Origin: Rhizomucor pusillus
Taxonomy: Eukaryota; Mucoromycota; Mucoromycetes; Mucorales; Lichtheimiaceae
Direction of reading: 5' to 3'
Assembly: GCA_900175165.2 (NCBI GenBank)
Contig: FWWN02000704.1
Span: forward strand, 124,001-188,000
DNA length: 64,000 nucleotides
In this document: positions 23,301 to 34,790 of the stretch, piece after piece
Layout of the letters: every line of letters starts with the position of its first letter
How positions within the stretch are numbered: the first letter of the stretch is position 1
Notes under the pieces: model-generated
The model's database searches: none
What the model was told of the DNA's origin: nothing
What the model saw: the letters and a program-made list of their open reading frames with translations, nothing else
Made by a program: the position numbers and the translations under genes

Positions 23301-24839
23301 AAGACTCAATGACTGGATACTTGCGTGAGGATTCGTGGCTTTGGCGATTTTACTTCGCTTTGAGGGCGTACGTCCAGAGTTGAGCATAATCTTTGTCTCA
23401 TCGCCTGTGAATACAACGATGCCGATAACCCATTCTGTGTTGCGCAGAACACAGCCTCGAAGGAGGACATTATTGAAGGTTATAGCTTCGGTCTTTTCGT
23501 GGGATACACCTGAGCGAGCAGTAGCATGCTCTTCCGGCATATCAATTTGCCATTTCATGACGCCACTGTACTGATACAAATTGACATGTGGCGGTTCACT
23601 TTCGATGTAGAATGCAGCTCTTTCGCAATCATGCACAGTCTTGATTTCGGAGGTTGCGGATAAGGCCTGACGGACTTTGAGGTTTGTCTCGCCGTCTAAG
23701 TTCTTGGTTTCCACATAGCAGACATTGTCGTTATCAGATGTCGATAAAATTACTATGTCAGCTGGCACATCCTCGTCATTTCGGACCATAATGTAATCGC
23801 CGACATTAATATCCTGCCAGCGTGTCTTTTCCCAGCTGACGCGACAATCAGATGCAGGGGGTTCGTCGGGAAGTGTGGAAGCACAGGGTAAGCTTGTCGG
23901 ATGTACTGTCGATGGTCTACGGGGTGCACCGCTTTCCTGCGTCGGAATTCGATAAAGCACGGAGTGCGGAATAGAGCCTGGTCTATACGGTGTACGTGCA
24001 GCTGGAGGTTTGAATATACTGCTCATATTTGATCGAATTGTATTAGAGCGTTGTCGCATAGATGAAAACAGTCTTTGCGAGCGATTTCGAGCTGATGGCG
24101 CAATTGTTTCAATAGGCTGATTATGCTGCGAGGAAGCCGACGACGAAGTACCAGACCGTGGACCCAAGTCATTTAGCGGCAACTTATCCTCAGTGTTTCG
24201 TCTAGGTCGATTGGACTTTCGGCTCTTTCCTCTGGCAACAGCGACGCGATAACGCTGCGCATAGTTATTTTCTACGCCCGCCAAAACCGAGAAAAATCCA
24301 AAAATGACGTGCAAAAAGTACCATGTGCCATGTGTGTCGTCTGGTATATTGACATTGTGCCAATGGCTGAGGGTGTGTGTCGTTGCATTGTTAACACGGC
24401 GGTCGCTCTGGTTGCGCTTCCAGTCCTCGATACCATCCTTGATGGCAGTGATTACTAAGATGGCAATCAATGGTAGTGCAGAAACCGCGGGCTCGACAAC
24501 GCCGAAAATCGGGATACACTGAAGGATGACAAGAAATAAAAAGTACAGATTCGCGACGTTCCTGAACTGCTCGAACAGGTTTCTCGGCACAAACGTAAGA
24601 GGTGTGTACTTCGCTGTCCTGACACGATTGCTGACATAATGCCCGTGAATGCGGCGTCCTTTCTCGTCGTACTCTGAAGGAGGCAGCTTCATGTTGACAT
24701 ATATTTTTCGACGCTGCTGCATGTACGACGAGCGAGAATCCATCCTACGCAGGTCGTTCTTGCCGCCATCGTTGTGATCGTTTTGTTGCTTTTTGCGCTT
24801 TTTCGAAAACAGTGATTTTATGGAATGCCGTATATTCAT
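20304..24839 (-). CDS. P4-ATPase phospholipid flippase, Dnf1/Dnf2 type
   Basis: Type IV P-type ATPase that moves phospholipid from the outer to the inner leaflet at plasma membrane/endosomes. Six exons: 24839-23325, 23261-23113, 23050-22095, 22036-21199, 21132-21050, 20989-20304; 1408 residues. Seen: N-terminal NRVRTAKYTPLTFVPRNL, actuator DGET motif (YVETKNLDGETNLK), phosphorylation site DKTGTLTQN, nucleotide-domain KGADSVIF, hinge GDGANDVSMIQ, and ten hydrophobic segments. Dnf-like text PISLYISVEI and CTINGVKYG points to the Dnf1/2 branch. A Ser/Arg/Pro-rich stretch of ~150 residues is inserted early in the actuator domain. Intron 1 (63 nt) has a GC donor and a length divisible by three without stops, so retention would simply add 21 residues. 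Confidence 0.95.
23262..23324 (-). other. GC-AG intron (P4-ATPase, intron 1), in-frame
   Basis: 63 nt with donor CAC|GCAAGT, branch-like TGCTAAT and acceptor TTTTTACAG. It is a multiple of three with no stop. Removing it rejoins KIAKATNPH directly to the membrane segment VVANFVILAI, as in Dnf1. Confidence 0.75.
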
Positions 24840-25284
24840 GTTGGACTAAGGCTGAGTGGAAGTTCCTGCCAATTTCGCAATGACTGTTAGTGACAGTTCT
24901 TTCCGCAAATGCGTCGAGAAATCAAGACTTTAAGCTTACGGGAATAGCTACTGGTACATGTGGAAGGAAAGGAGGGGAGTAGAGGGAAGAAGTCAAAGGT
25001 AGAAGGAAGGTAACTCTGTGCCCGCCGAGAACGAACTGAAAAAAGTTATTTGGAAGGCGGGCTGGAAAAAAGATCTTCGTCCTTTAACCCTCGTGGGTGC
25101 ATTCGGAAAATCATTCGCCGAGAACCCAGCTCTTTTTCGGCATCACCGGCCCTTTCCGCTTTGAGAAACCATTCCACAACTACGTACAACATTAACTTTC
25201 CCAGTAACCACCATGCATTGTTGACACACGCGCTCGCGCAGTTTATTTCAACAGACAAAAAATCGAAGAGAAGAACATAGGACT
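24840..25284. other. 5' region of the flippase gene / 3' region of eL24
   Basis: 445 bp between two minus-strand genes; G/A-rich tract near 24960-25010. No further feature is recognised. Confidence 0.4.
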
Positions 25285-25964
25285 TTACTTGCGAGCAGCA
25301 GCCTATAAATAAGGTGATCAGGTGAGTTAAACTATTCATAGCTACATCTTCAATGCCCTTCGATCCTTATGTATACATACACGCTTGTTGGGGGCGACCT
25401 TGACAGCGCTAGCCTTAGCGGCTTGGCGAGCAGCAGCGCGAGCGGCAGGAGTCTCTTCACGCTTGGCGCGAATGGCATCCCAGGACAAACCGGCAATGGC
25501 ACGTTCGTGCTTAACGGTGCGGCGGCTGCGCTTCTTGGCAACTTCCTCAGTGACACCCTTCTTGTTGAGACGACGGTAGATCTGGGTCCATCGGATCTTG
25601 CGGGGGTTAAGGCGCTGAAGGAAGAGCGATTCGGCCTTGCCGTTGATGAAGCGGAAGGTCTATCGAAAGCGTCTAAGTCATTCCATGCAAAACGTCAAAA
25701 TATTAAATGCGCATTTCGAAACTTACTCTACGCAATTCAGATTAGTAATTAACGTTTCCAACACACAACCTCCCAGAGAATTTGTAGTTACCTGCTGTCG
25801 CTGCGGACGAAGACCTTGCCCTTGGCAGGATAAATCTTGTAGCCGGAAAATGAGCAGATCTCGAGCCTACAAAAGTGTATCCGATTTAATCGATGTTCAT
25901 CCATCCATTTGCGTATCTGTGCCATCCATCGTCATGGATATGCTACTAGCTCAACATACTTCAT
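25285..25964 (-). CDS. RPL24: 60S ribosomal protein eL24, with a 1-nt exon
   Basis: Ribosomal protein eL24 of the large subunit, 125 residues. Exons: 25964-25960 (ATG AA, only 5 coding nt), 25866-25792, 25727 (a single A), 25659-25381, 25302-25285. Seen: MKLEICSFSGYKIYPAKGKVF, then RSDS|R|TFRFINGKAESLF, NPRKIRWTQIYRRLNKKG, EEVAKKRSRRTVKHERAIAG and a basic Ala/Lys tail ending AAARK. Exon 2 ends in phase 2 (AG) while exon 4 begins in phase 0 with an in-frame TAG just before it, so one extra base is required. The site GCGTAG|A|GTAAGT supplies it and produces Arg at the position where yeast eL24 has Lys (GDSK-IFRF). The total of 378 nt is exactly 126 codons. Confidence 0.92.
25727..25727 (-). other. 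RPL24: Putative one-nucleotide micro-exon of eL24
   Basis: Flanked by a 64-nt intron (25791-25728: GTAACT donor, perfect TTACTAATC branch site, GCGTAG acceptor) and a 67-nt intron (25726-25660: GTAAGT donor, CGATAG acceptor). Both introns have the length normal for this window. No alternative donor or acceptor pair that I could find keeps the eL24 frame. Confidence 0.75.
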
Positions 25965-26400
25965 CTTTGGTCGATGTAAAAGAAGAGAGGGAGATTGGCA
26001 TTAACGCTTCTTCTCCAATAATTCTTCGTGGCAGGCGGCCACCGGCTGTCGGGGTAAACTCCGTGCGATTTTGATCTGGTGCAGTCGTCAATGTGCACGC
26101 ACCGATAAATAAAGTCTTTTCTAATCTATTAAAGTGAATAGCTATTATTATTCCTAAAATGCCTACATGGCGCTGCAAGAGGAAGGTTTGTCTTAATGCG
26201 ATCTCTGAAAAAAAGTAGTTCTTTACTAAAGGTATAGCTCTAATATCTGAAAGAATAATACCATCAATATGCCATTTGTGGACGGAATATTTCCATGCAT
26301 TGATTTTATAGTTATTTGAAATAGTAACAATCAGACAGAGAAAGAAATACGGTCCAGATTAGTGATTCTTATGTATGCCACTGGGTGCAATTTGCCATCG
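25965..26400. other. Upstream region of eL24
   Basis: Presumed eL24 promoter and 5' UTR. No recognisable ribosomal-protein promoter motif was identified by eye. Confidence 0.4.
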
Positions 26401-26479
26401 TCTTGCTTCTGCGATAGTATTCCGCCTTTTGCCACTATCGATGTACAAGCATCCTTGCGTGGTTTTATCGCCTTCGGCT

Positions 26480-27460
26480 TCAGTCTTTCGATCAGGCTGT
26501 TGCTTGAGGTTCAAGCACCCCTGCCTGCTTCTTCTGGCGAATTCTTTTATTAATGTTTTCTTTGATTTTATCGATTGCTTTTGATAGTCGCTCAGCTGCA
26601 ATGCGGGCCACCTCACTCATGTTGTGTGAGCGACAGAAGGACAGAACGTGGACGTGTTTTTCAGCTTCAAATTTAGTTTTCAATGCTTAAACTGCTTTTT
26701 TCAGCACTCTCCAGTTTTCGTTGCTGTCCGTTTTGTTGAATTCATTCATAGCTTTGGAGTAAGCTGTGAAATCTTCTAATCGTATTTCCCCTTCGTTGGC
26801 AAGCATTGCAACTGCATGCAGCAACTTCGGATACAAGCTGATGTCAGTGTTGAGATAAGATACTGTGTCAGCGTCGATCTCTTCATAAGGTCCTAATAAA
26901 ATTGAGATTTTTGGGAATGCTGAGGCCTCGATAGAGGCTTTTAACGTGGCAACTTATCGTCATTGACCATATTGTCGCTACAAGCATCTTCAATTTTTGG
27001 CAGCTGCAAAACACCGTGAACCGCTGCATTTTTTCCTTCGTCAAGGTCCAGAAACTGACTGATGGCCGGCATGGCGTTGTCATTGAAAAGTGCATAAATT
27101 GTGACCGAATTTGGCAGTCCATGGTTTCGGCCAGCACGGACGAAAGCTTTCTCTCCTTTTCCGAGCTTATTGCCGTTGAGAGAGCACGCTGGTAGCCCTC
27201 TTTGCAAGTGAACGATCCTCCAGCTTCAGAGAGAATTCGTTGATTGATAATCTTTTGCTTCTTTTTTTTTGGTATGACTGCCGGTTTGAACATTTCTTGC
27301 AAAGACGTCTTTTATTCCGAACGGGATCAATGACAGTGTTTTGACACGAGGAGCAAACATCGTTTGGCGTTCAGCGTTGATTGCAAACAACAGTCTCCGA
27401 AGACGCACCAGATTCATTTTCTTGGTGATCGTTGCTAGCCGCAATCGTTGCCTGTATCGT
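26480..27460 (-). pseudogene. Broken gene with a C2C2 zinc motif, family unknown
   Basis: Several minus-strand blocks in consistent order. At 27350-27180 is a zinc-ribbon-like block (VCSSCQN, then LCKKCSNRQSYQKK) preceded by an in-frame stop. It runs into another frame with an acidic segment (GLPNSVTIYALFNDNAMPAI, ISQFLDLDEGKNAAV). A third block at 26940-26490 (SILLGPYEEIDADTVSYL, RLEDFTAYSKAMNEF) has one in-frame TAA and then a basic helix rich in Lys/Arg (KAIDKIKENINKRIRQKK). At least two frame changes and two stops mean it is not intact unless unusual introns exist. It may be a mobile-element gene. I do not recognise it. Confidence 0.4.
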
Positions 27461-29239
27461 CCAATGTCATGGCAAAAGAATGCAAGGGCCGGACGCGTGA
27501 TTGTGGGCTGTTTTCAGTTGGGATTTCCTTCGGACACAACAACCTACCCTTCCGAAAGTGTCTCGAACAATGCAATGTCTAATTTGTTGGATTGTTGATT
27601 TGAAAACCATGAGAGCTGAACAAGCTGCTCAGGTTATTGCGCGTTGGGGTGGCTATGCTGTTACGACGACGTCCAGCAGAGTTCGTCAACTGTACCTGCA
27701 GTGTCGTTGTTGAGGAATTTTCTGCAACAGCCTTAATCTGACCGGTGCCACTGTCAAGGTCAAGCGCGATTCGTTGATACGCTAGATTATTTGGGATGAT
27801 TATTGGATGTTGTGTGTGAGGTCATGATGTTCTGAATATGTTGTGTCCGAGAACTTGTGCTTGCTGGGCTTAAATGTTGTGTCCGAAGGAAATCCCTTGA
27901 TTTCCCATATTTGCGCCAGCTACAAGGTCAGCGAATATAGCCCCAAGTCCTACGCACATGGATATGACACTAAAATAAAACGCATTGTCTCATCGTCTAT
28001 ACAGATTGGTAGCTATCATTAAATGCATGGAAGACAAGCAGCTTCAAATGTGCCAAGAAGGAATCGCAAAGCCGCTAGTTGCGAGAAGGTATGGCCAAGT
28101 GCGGTAAAGAGCATTATAGCGCCCCACAGGATGACACATATGCCGAGATATCTGCCATTTTGAATATTCAGCATCTGCATTCCCGGAAAGTCTTGGGTGT
28201 CAATGGTGTATTCTCTCTATCGCCGGTCAGGATAAACTGGGATTCGATGACGCTGTGCTTGCAGGAGCGAAGAGGGTGCAAAATTGCCGGAGAATGGAGG
28301 TTTATGAAGGCTAAGTGAGCTTATTTACATAACATCTATATTTCACTGAAAGCATTCCCCGGTTAGTGGGGATGAGCGCAGCGAGCGTGAAGCGCTTGTT
28401 ATAGATATTGATATTCTTACTTCCATTACAATTTGCGGCAAGATACGCCATGTGTATACTTTTGGAAATGTCTCAATAAAGAGTATCTTAAAGATTACTA
28501 ATATCTGAAGTGACCTGAAACTATGGGCCTTACCACTGATACTGCCATATTTGAATATGGGAGGATACTACATGGAATTTTAAGTTTGCTTTCTCATGTT
28601 TTTGATATGCCACCAGAGGTTCGGCGAATATTTGCTGCCATTTTAGAAAGTCTACAACTTTAGAATTCCTTGCTTATTGTATCTGCTGTTCGTATACTGT
28701 ATAAACATCATGTTGTTAACATACATGTACCACTAGTCGTTTCGCTCCTACGTGTCATAGTAGTAGTTCTGCATGCAGGACATAAGACTAGTCGAAAATG
28801 GAGCAAGTGCTCGTTATGTTCAGAAGACATCTTCCGGATGTCAGGGACAACAAGCGTCGTGACCCAAAAATGCCAAATCAGGATCTGGTGGCTGCCCATG
28901 GCAAAAATGGCGCATCTGCTTAGGTGCGATCCCGACTGGGCAAAACCCCTCATTTTTGTCCCTGATGACCTGCGTTTTCTTCTTCAGGAACGGGCTAATG
29001 GCTACATTGTGGCCAAAGACAATGATACATATCCCCTCTGTCGGGAAGACTTTCCGTCCTTCTGTAGAAAGTAAAGATATCAGGAGTTCCCTGTTAATTG
29101 ACATGTTCGTCATTCCTTGCTCTTCCTATGACGTGACCGTGGCACCGTATCTCCAGCTTTTTCAGAGATTGTACAATTTTTAAATACGCAAACTTTATTT
29201 CCCTACCAGATCGTCTCCTTTTCGATTCTTTGTTGCATA
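27461..29239. other. Gene-poor region upstream of the antiporter
   Basis: About 1.8 kb with only short open frames. 28840-29110 has a longish minus-strand frame (FCPVGIAPKQMRHFCHGQPP) without a family I recognise. A GC-rich patch at about 28363-28402 with an AGCGC/GCGCT inverted pair stands out from its AT-rich surroundings. Confidence 0.35.
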
Positions 29240-31272
29240 ATGGAGGAAACTGTGTCCTCAGTAGCTGCCGTGCTGGGCGGATTTGTACTTGTTTATGGAT
29301 TATGCTCTTTGATAATCAAAGAGAAGCTATACATCTCGGAAGCGCGTATGTTCTATAGATTAAGAGACGAGTACGCAAAGCTATGCATAGATGCTTACTA
29401 AAAAGCCGACCAAAGTTGTTGCTGTTTCCTTTGGTGTTCTTGTTGGACCAGTGGGCGTCGGTCTCATTGATGTTACGCATTGGCAGTATAAACAAGATTT
29501 CACCCAACAATTTTCACGCATAGTTATTGCTCTTCAGGTACATTTTACTCTGACGTATGCACTGAACTGCTGCTGCCATACGCTACTAACTTTCTTCTCA
29601 AAATATAGGTAATGGCAGCAGGCGTAGCTCTTCCAAAAGCATACCTGCGCAAAGAGATGAAGTCTCTTTTGATTTTACTTGGACCGACCATGATTTGGAT
29701 GTGGATTATAAGCGGTCTTTGCGTGTACTTATTATTTCCTGGTTTAAGCTTCGTAAGACGCTGCAACAGAGAATCAAGCTATTGCATTGGATCTCATACA
29801 ATGTTTGAAACGATAGCTGCAAGCTTTGATGATCGCCTCGTGCTTCACGCCGACGGATCCTGTAAGATTCGATCCTTGTAAGTAGTTTGATAATATCTCA
29901 TTTACATTGCGTAAATAATAGGTACTCGCAAACTTGATCGTTCATGGACATTTCGCAGAGAAGCATGTTCCTACAAATGTACGACACATTATCTCTGCAG
30001 AGAGGTATGTATGATCTTGTGCAACATAATCCCTCCTGTGCATTTTCTCATTATTGCGACAGTGGTGCGAATGATGGCCTTGGGTATCCATTTCTGTTTC
30101 TAGCAACTTATCTAATCCAGCAACCTACGGCAACCGCCCTCAATGAATGGACTCTGCATGTCATGCTTTATGAAATCTGCTTCTCAGTCGTATTGGGCTT
30201 TGTGGCAGGTTACGTGGCACGCAAACTTTTAAAGTTTGCTCAAAAGAAGTGAGTGTACATGGAAAATCTGTACTTTTGCAAGAATCAATTATTAAGCTTG
30301 ATTTATCAGAAGACTCGTTGACCATGACTCTTTCACCCTCTACGCCATTGCGCTCGCGGTAAGCGTAGGTATTTCTAGTGCATAAGTCTCAATGCTTAAT
30401 CCTGGCATTGTAGTCATTTTTAATGGGCTTTGTTGGACTTCTCGGAAGCGATGATTTATTAGCGTGCTTCATCGCCGGTAATTCTTTCACTTGGGATGAT
30501 TGGTTCCGTATCGAGACTGAAGATTCGCGACTCGTTGAGGTAGGATCTGATCAAGGCGGACTTGGATGCTTTGCTTCCTACTGCGATCAAGTTACTGACA
30601 CTCTTTAACCCAGAGCATCGACATGATGCTGAATCTTAGTATTTTTATATACATTGGTATTATCATGGTACATTGCAAGACTTGCATTCCCTTATGTTGA
30701 TGCTTTTCTAACAGTAAGATTGAAATTGTTGTAGCCATGGGACTCTTTCACGGACGCATCCCTCAACATGTCCATTTGGCGACTCCTTCTATTAGCTGTT
30801 TTAGTCCATCTATTTCGGCGCTTACCTGTCGTCACAGCCCTGTACAAGTTCATTCCTGCCATTCGCACCTGGCGTGAAGCTGTCTTCACTGGATGGTTTG
30901 GGCCCATGGGCGTTGGATCAGTGTTCTACTGCACAGTCGCAATAGCAAGCTTTGCCCCAGATGGTCCAAATGCGTATGCACTTCAGCTGATTGAACCCAT
31001 TGTTTACTTTATTGTGCTTTCCTCTGTCCTTGTGCATGGAATTACGGTACCTCTATTTCATATTGGCAAAATTGCTCACATCTCTCTTTCTTTCACTGCC
31101 GTATCAGTGAAGTCGAGTGAAGTGGACGAGGAAACCTTAGTAAGTCTTTGCATGTTCCAAAAAAATACTCAAAAGTTATTTACAGACTTGACCTTTTTTT
31201 TTTCTGTAGATACCTGCTTCTCCTTCATCCTATGGCGCAATCAATGCAAACACTTCAACTTCTCCAGCTTGA
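29240..31272 (+). CDS. Na+(K+)/H+ antiporter, Sod2/Nha1 type
   Basis: Plasma-membrane alkali cation/proton antiporter of the fungal CPA1 group. Eleven exons: 29240-29345, 29416-29537, 29609-29752, 29817-29861, 29922-30004, 30063-30248, 30310-30358, 30414-30539, 30614-30667, 30735-31139, 31210-31272; 460 residues. Seen: LYGLCSLIIKEKLYISEAL, GVLVGPVGVGLID, the TPTDPVLANLIVHG motif, AEKHVPTNVRHIISAESGANDG with the paired Asn-Asp needed for transport, IMPWDSF, and about 12 hydrophobic segments. It lacks the long cytoplasmic tail of S. cerevisiae Nha1 and is close in length to S. pombe Sod2. Exon 2 must start at CAAAG|TTGTTG (branch CTTACTAA); the nearer ATAG site would shift frame. Confidence 0.93.
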
Positions 31273-34259
31273 TATTTACCAAGGATTCAGATACCAACCT
31301 TGTCCAGTTGTTTGTTGCAACATCTAATAGTAGATATATACATAGTTAAACTCATATTTAAATGAATAGTTTGCTGCAATCAGAAATGCACATAACTACG
31401 TATCAGAACTCTGGATTTTTATTGTCTTTAGTATCGATACATGTAAGACAAATTTCTTCTCTGAAATCAATAACGACTTAAAGGAATTAATCCCATTGTT
31501 CGTTCTTATCTACGAGGATATTTTCCCTGAAGAATCCAATTTATCACATAAAATAATATAAAATAAAGATGCAAGAGGAGTCATAACCATATAATACTTC
31601 CAACGCAGCAATCAAGGAAGTCGTTATCCATGTGCAAGACATCGAAAGGTTTCGTCAGTCGAATCCTCAACAACGATGGCGACGGTGATGTTCCAAGGTT
31701 GCTGTGTATGCGATGAAAAAGCCGTCAAGATAACCAAAGATGCTGAATGCGATGAGGATGCGGTCCATGACGAATGACGCTGATGATATGACAATAACGA
31801 TAATGCAAAAATTGTCGCGAAGATGCTGTCCATTATCCAAAATGATATATATGCTGATGCTTGTCAAAATTGGTGCATACGTAATGATGGTCAAAAATGC
31901 CGCCTAGGTCAAAAATCAGATGCACGGACCAGCCGTTGAAGATGGGGGAGGAGGGAAGAAGGTGCTTGATAACGGCCAATTGCTCCATGGACTAGTGTTA
32001 ATTCGGGCAAGTCAAGGTCGATCACCGACAGGCACAGAGTCTCTAGATCCACCTAAAGGCGCATTGGGATCAGAGTCGAAGGCTTTTGGGATCTTCTCAT
32101 TTGTGAACCAAACTTACCTTGGTTACAAGTGTACATGCAATTTGCACTTTGGCTATGTGAGGACACCAGAGTATGGAACCGAAGGAAGCACGGCGACCAA
32201 AGCTGTGGGCTATCCAGAAATTTGCGAATTTCGCGTTTTGATGCCAAAATTCACAGCTTCTTTTATTTTATTTTATTTTTTGCTCTCGTTTGCTGCACAT
32301 ACTGTGGGTCATGCAAGTCTGTGCCTAGCAGGGTCTTGACGATCCTCGGGAAACAGACTAAAATAACAGGTGCCATGCATAACGTAGCACCGTTGGCTCG
32401 TGATCAAGCGGTTGTCGATGATGTGAGCAAAGTGTTTGATCGTATGTATTGCCTTATTTTAAGGATACAACTACCTTACAATTACCTTTTGCTTTTGTTG
32501 ATTTGTACTGCCTACAATTCATCCCTCCATTTAAGTTTGATCTGAGTATTTCTATCTGCGCTATTTATGCGGATTCTGCCAAAAATCCTAATAAGGTAAG
32601 CTCCATTGGGGAAACACTGTTCCCACGATGATCGCAGTGTCCAGCTCGGAAGGGCGGTGGTTCCGTGCTCCATGCCAGCTGTTCAGATCCAGTAAAAGGT
32701 TTAAAAACAGAGGCATTCCTCGGGCCTTCTTGCACTTTTATTCGGTGACTGGGTCCTTTATACGGTTGGGCGCATGGGTTCCTCTACATTGTAATTGCCC
32801 ATGCTGACCTCGGGGTTATCCCAATGATGGTGTGTGGTTCCACCGACTGCACACTGGAGGAGGAACTCGGTCTTCTCTGCAGTAGACTCTGGGGCTATAG
32901 TTGGGAGTGGGAATGTCGTTCCCTGCAAGCTACAGTGGCTCTGTCTTCTGGTTTTTCAGCACGTAAAACTTGAATTACAAAGGAAAATGAATATGAAAAA
33001 CGGTTTTTGGTCCTTTGGAAGGGGTGGATGTTTGCCTGACGCATCTCTGATCCTTTTCATCGTCGACTTTAGTTTTTAGTCTCTTGACATTAGCTGGTGA
33101 CAACCATTCTGTCTTTGTAATTCTGCCTGCACTGACTCAATCTTTTCCTTCAACAACGTGCAAGCTCCTCTTCATTCGATCTTTGTACAAATCTCTATTC
33201 CTGATGCGCTGCTTTTTGATCTATCGATACAGTGTTCGTTGTCTTTGATAAGAACAACCATTGCCAAGCTTGGCCATATCCTGGATAAAGATGATTAGCC
33301 AGCAGTGTGCGCCGACTGCTTAGGCAGTCTTCTCCAAGAAGACCAACTGAATGCTAATTTAGCAGTCAAATCCAAGGAACTTTTAGTCATTCCCAAGTAC
33401 TATTCTGTTTCCATTACTGAAGCACGAACTCTTGATAAGAGGAGGAGCATTCAATCCGAAAAGAGAATGTTGAATTAGTCGCGAATGTGCCCAAAGCTTT
33501 CCTCCGTCCCATCCCCCCTGGAACGCAAACAAAATACGATTTAATGCCAGAAGAAAGACTGTTCAAGGTCAGTCGGCGTTGTACTCTCGGTGAGTCCAGG
33601 CTTCAAGAAGCTTTACCCAAGTTATCATAAGTCATGCTACTGATTTCGTCGTCTATGTATGCACTCTCTTGAAAATTGGCGGCGATTTAGCCAAACCCCT
33701 GCGACATAGTTGTCTTCCTGCAACGGCATGGATGGTTCATTGATCACTTTCACGTTTTCGCTTCCTAAGCAAAGTATATATAGAACTATCGAATTACGAT
33801 AATGGAGTCGAGATCGTAACTGGTTATTAGACCAAGTCTTGATAAAATTAGTCCAGCTTACCATCGAACGAAGCTGGATTCAGCTAATGAAGGTATTCAT
33901 GCATTGAACTTTGTGTGATGCGTTATTTAAAAGTTTTCTCGGTCTCCTCTACATCAAACTGGATACGTAGCAGAATGCAAAAGTACTGATGCAGTATAAT
34001 CACGAACATAAAAGCTGCTCTCAGTTTCTATATCTAGAATTGCTCGGTAGTAACGCTAATTACAGCTGCTAGCAAATAATTATGGGTTGTTTCGAATAAA
34101 TGCATCATCAAGCCAGATTTGCGTAAGTTCGCTTTGATGTTGGCAAGCGCTCCTTCTACGCTCTGAGTAGTACGGGCACTCAGGTGCACATATTGCTCAG
34201 CCCACGGTCCACCCCCAGAGTCTCTTTTATGTGAGTAACATGTGTAGAGCGTATGTATC
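31273..34259. other. Gene-poor region
   Basis: About 3 kb, AT-rich, with short frames only. 33295-33480 (plus) reads as a protein-like fragment (VCADCLGSLLQEDQLNANLA, SKELLVIPKYYSVSITEART) ending at a stop. 33640-33864 has a minus-strand frame. Neither is recognised; they may be relics of mobile elements. Confidence 0.35.
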
Positions 34260-34790
34260 GTTAGAAGACGAATTAATACTTTAATGTATCAGCTGCTTAA
34301 AGATCAAAAATTTTTTTTTCGAGGCATTTGGCTTCATCCTTGCTTGATTTTTTTAGATGAGCACTGTACGTAATGGCCGCTGCATTAAAATCCTCCTTCT
34401 TTCTGGTTTGGATCATTTTTGAGACACACTCTTTGAACAATACACTGTAGTCTTGAGGATTTTTGGCGAACACTTTGAAATTCTCGTCTTGAAATTGTTT
34501 TTAATGTGCCATGAGCATAAGATTCGTGGAACAGTTGGAAAAACGCTCCCTAGAATGCTTCCTAGTGCTCGGTCATCGTCCATCACAGAAGGTCCAGGCA
34601 AAGTCTTCTCCGTCGAAACTGCATCTTGTAGTCTTCCTGGTACCAGGCGTATGACAGCACTTTTCGTTGGGATATGCTTCGGACAGGCAGACAATGGTTA
34701 CTGTTGGATAGGCTAATCGCGGTCCATACGCGTTAATAGATAATAATGACACGGTCATTGAAATTCTTACAGTCGGGGACATTTAAATAG
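34260..34790 (-). pseudogene. MULE-type (Mutator-like) transposase remnant
   Basis: The minus strand encodes the core MULE transposase block DDDRALGSILGSVFPTVPRI followed by LCSWHIKNNF, matching the usual TDRxxAL...VFPxxxxxLCxWHINKN pattern. The frame then shifts (near 34490-34505) into VFAKNPQDYSVLFKECVSKM and ends after SAHLKKSSKDEAKC. Upstream sequence is in yet other frames. It is truncated and broken. No terminal inverted repeats were identified. Confidence 0.7.

Noticed and set aside
25285..25964. eL24 as a frameshifted pseudogene or assembly error
   Set aside because: A consensus acceptor and donor flank the single missing base and both introns have normal length and branch sites. An error remains possible and is listed as the refuting result.
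29346..29415. Apparent frameshift between exons 1 and 2 of the antiporter
   Set aside because: It appears only if the acceptor ATAG at 29390 is used. The acceptor CAAAG at 29415 with a CTTACTAA branch site gives ISEALVAVSFGV in frame and a 70-nt intron.
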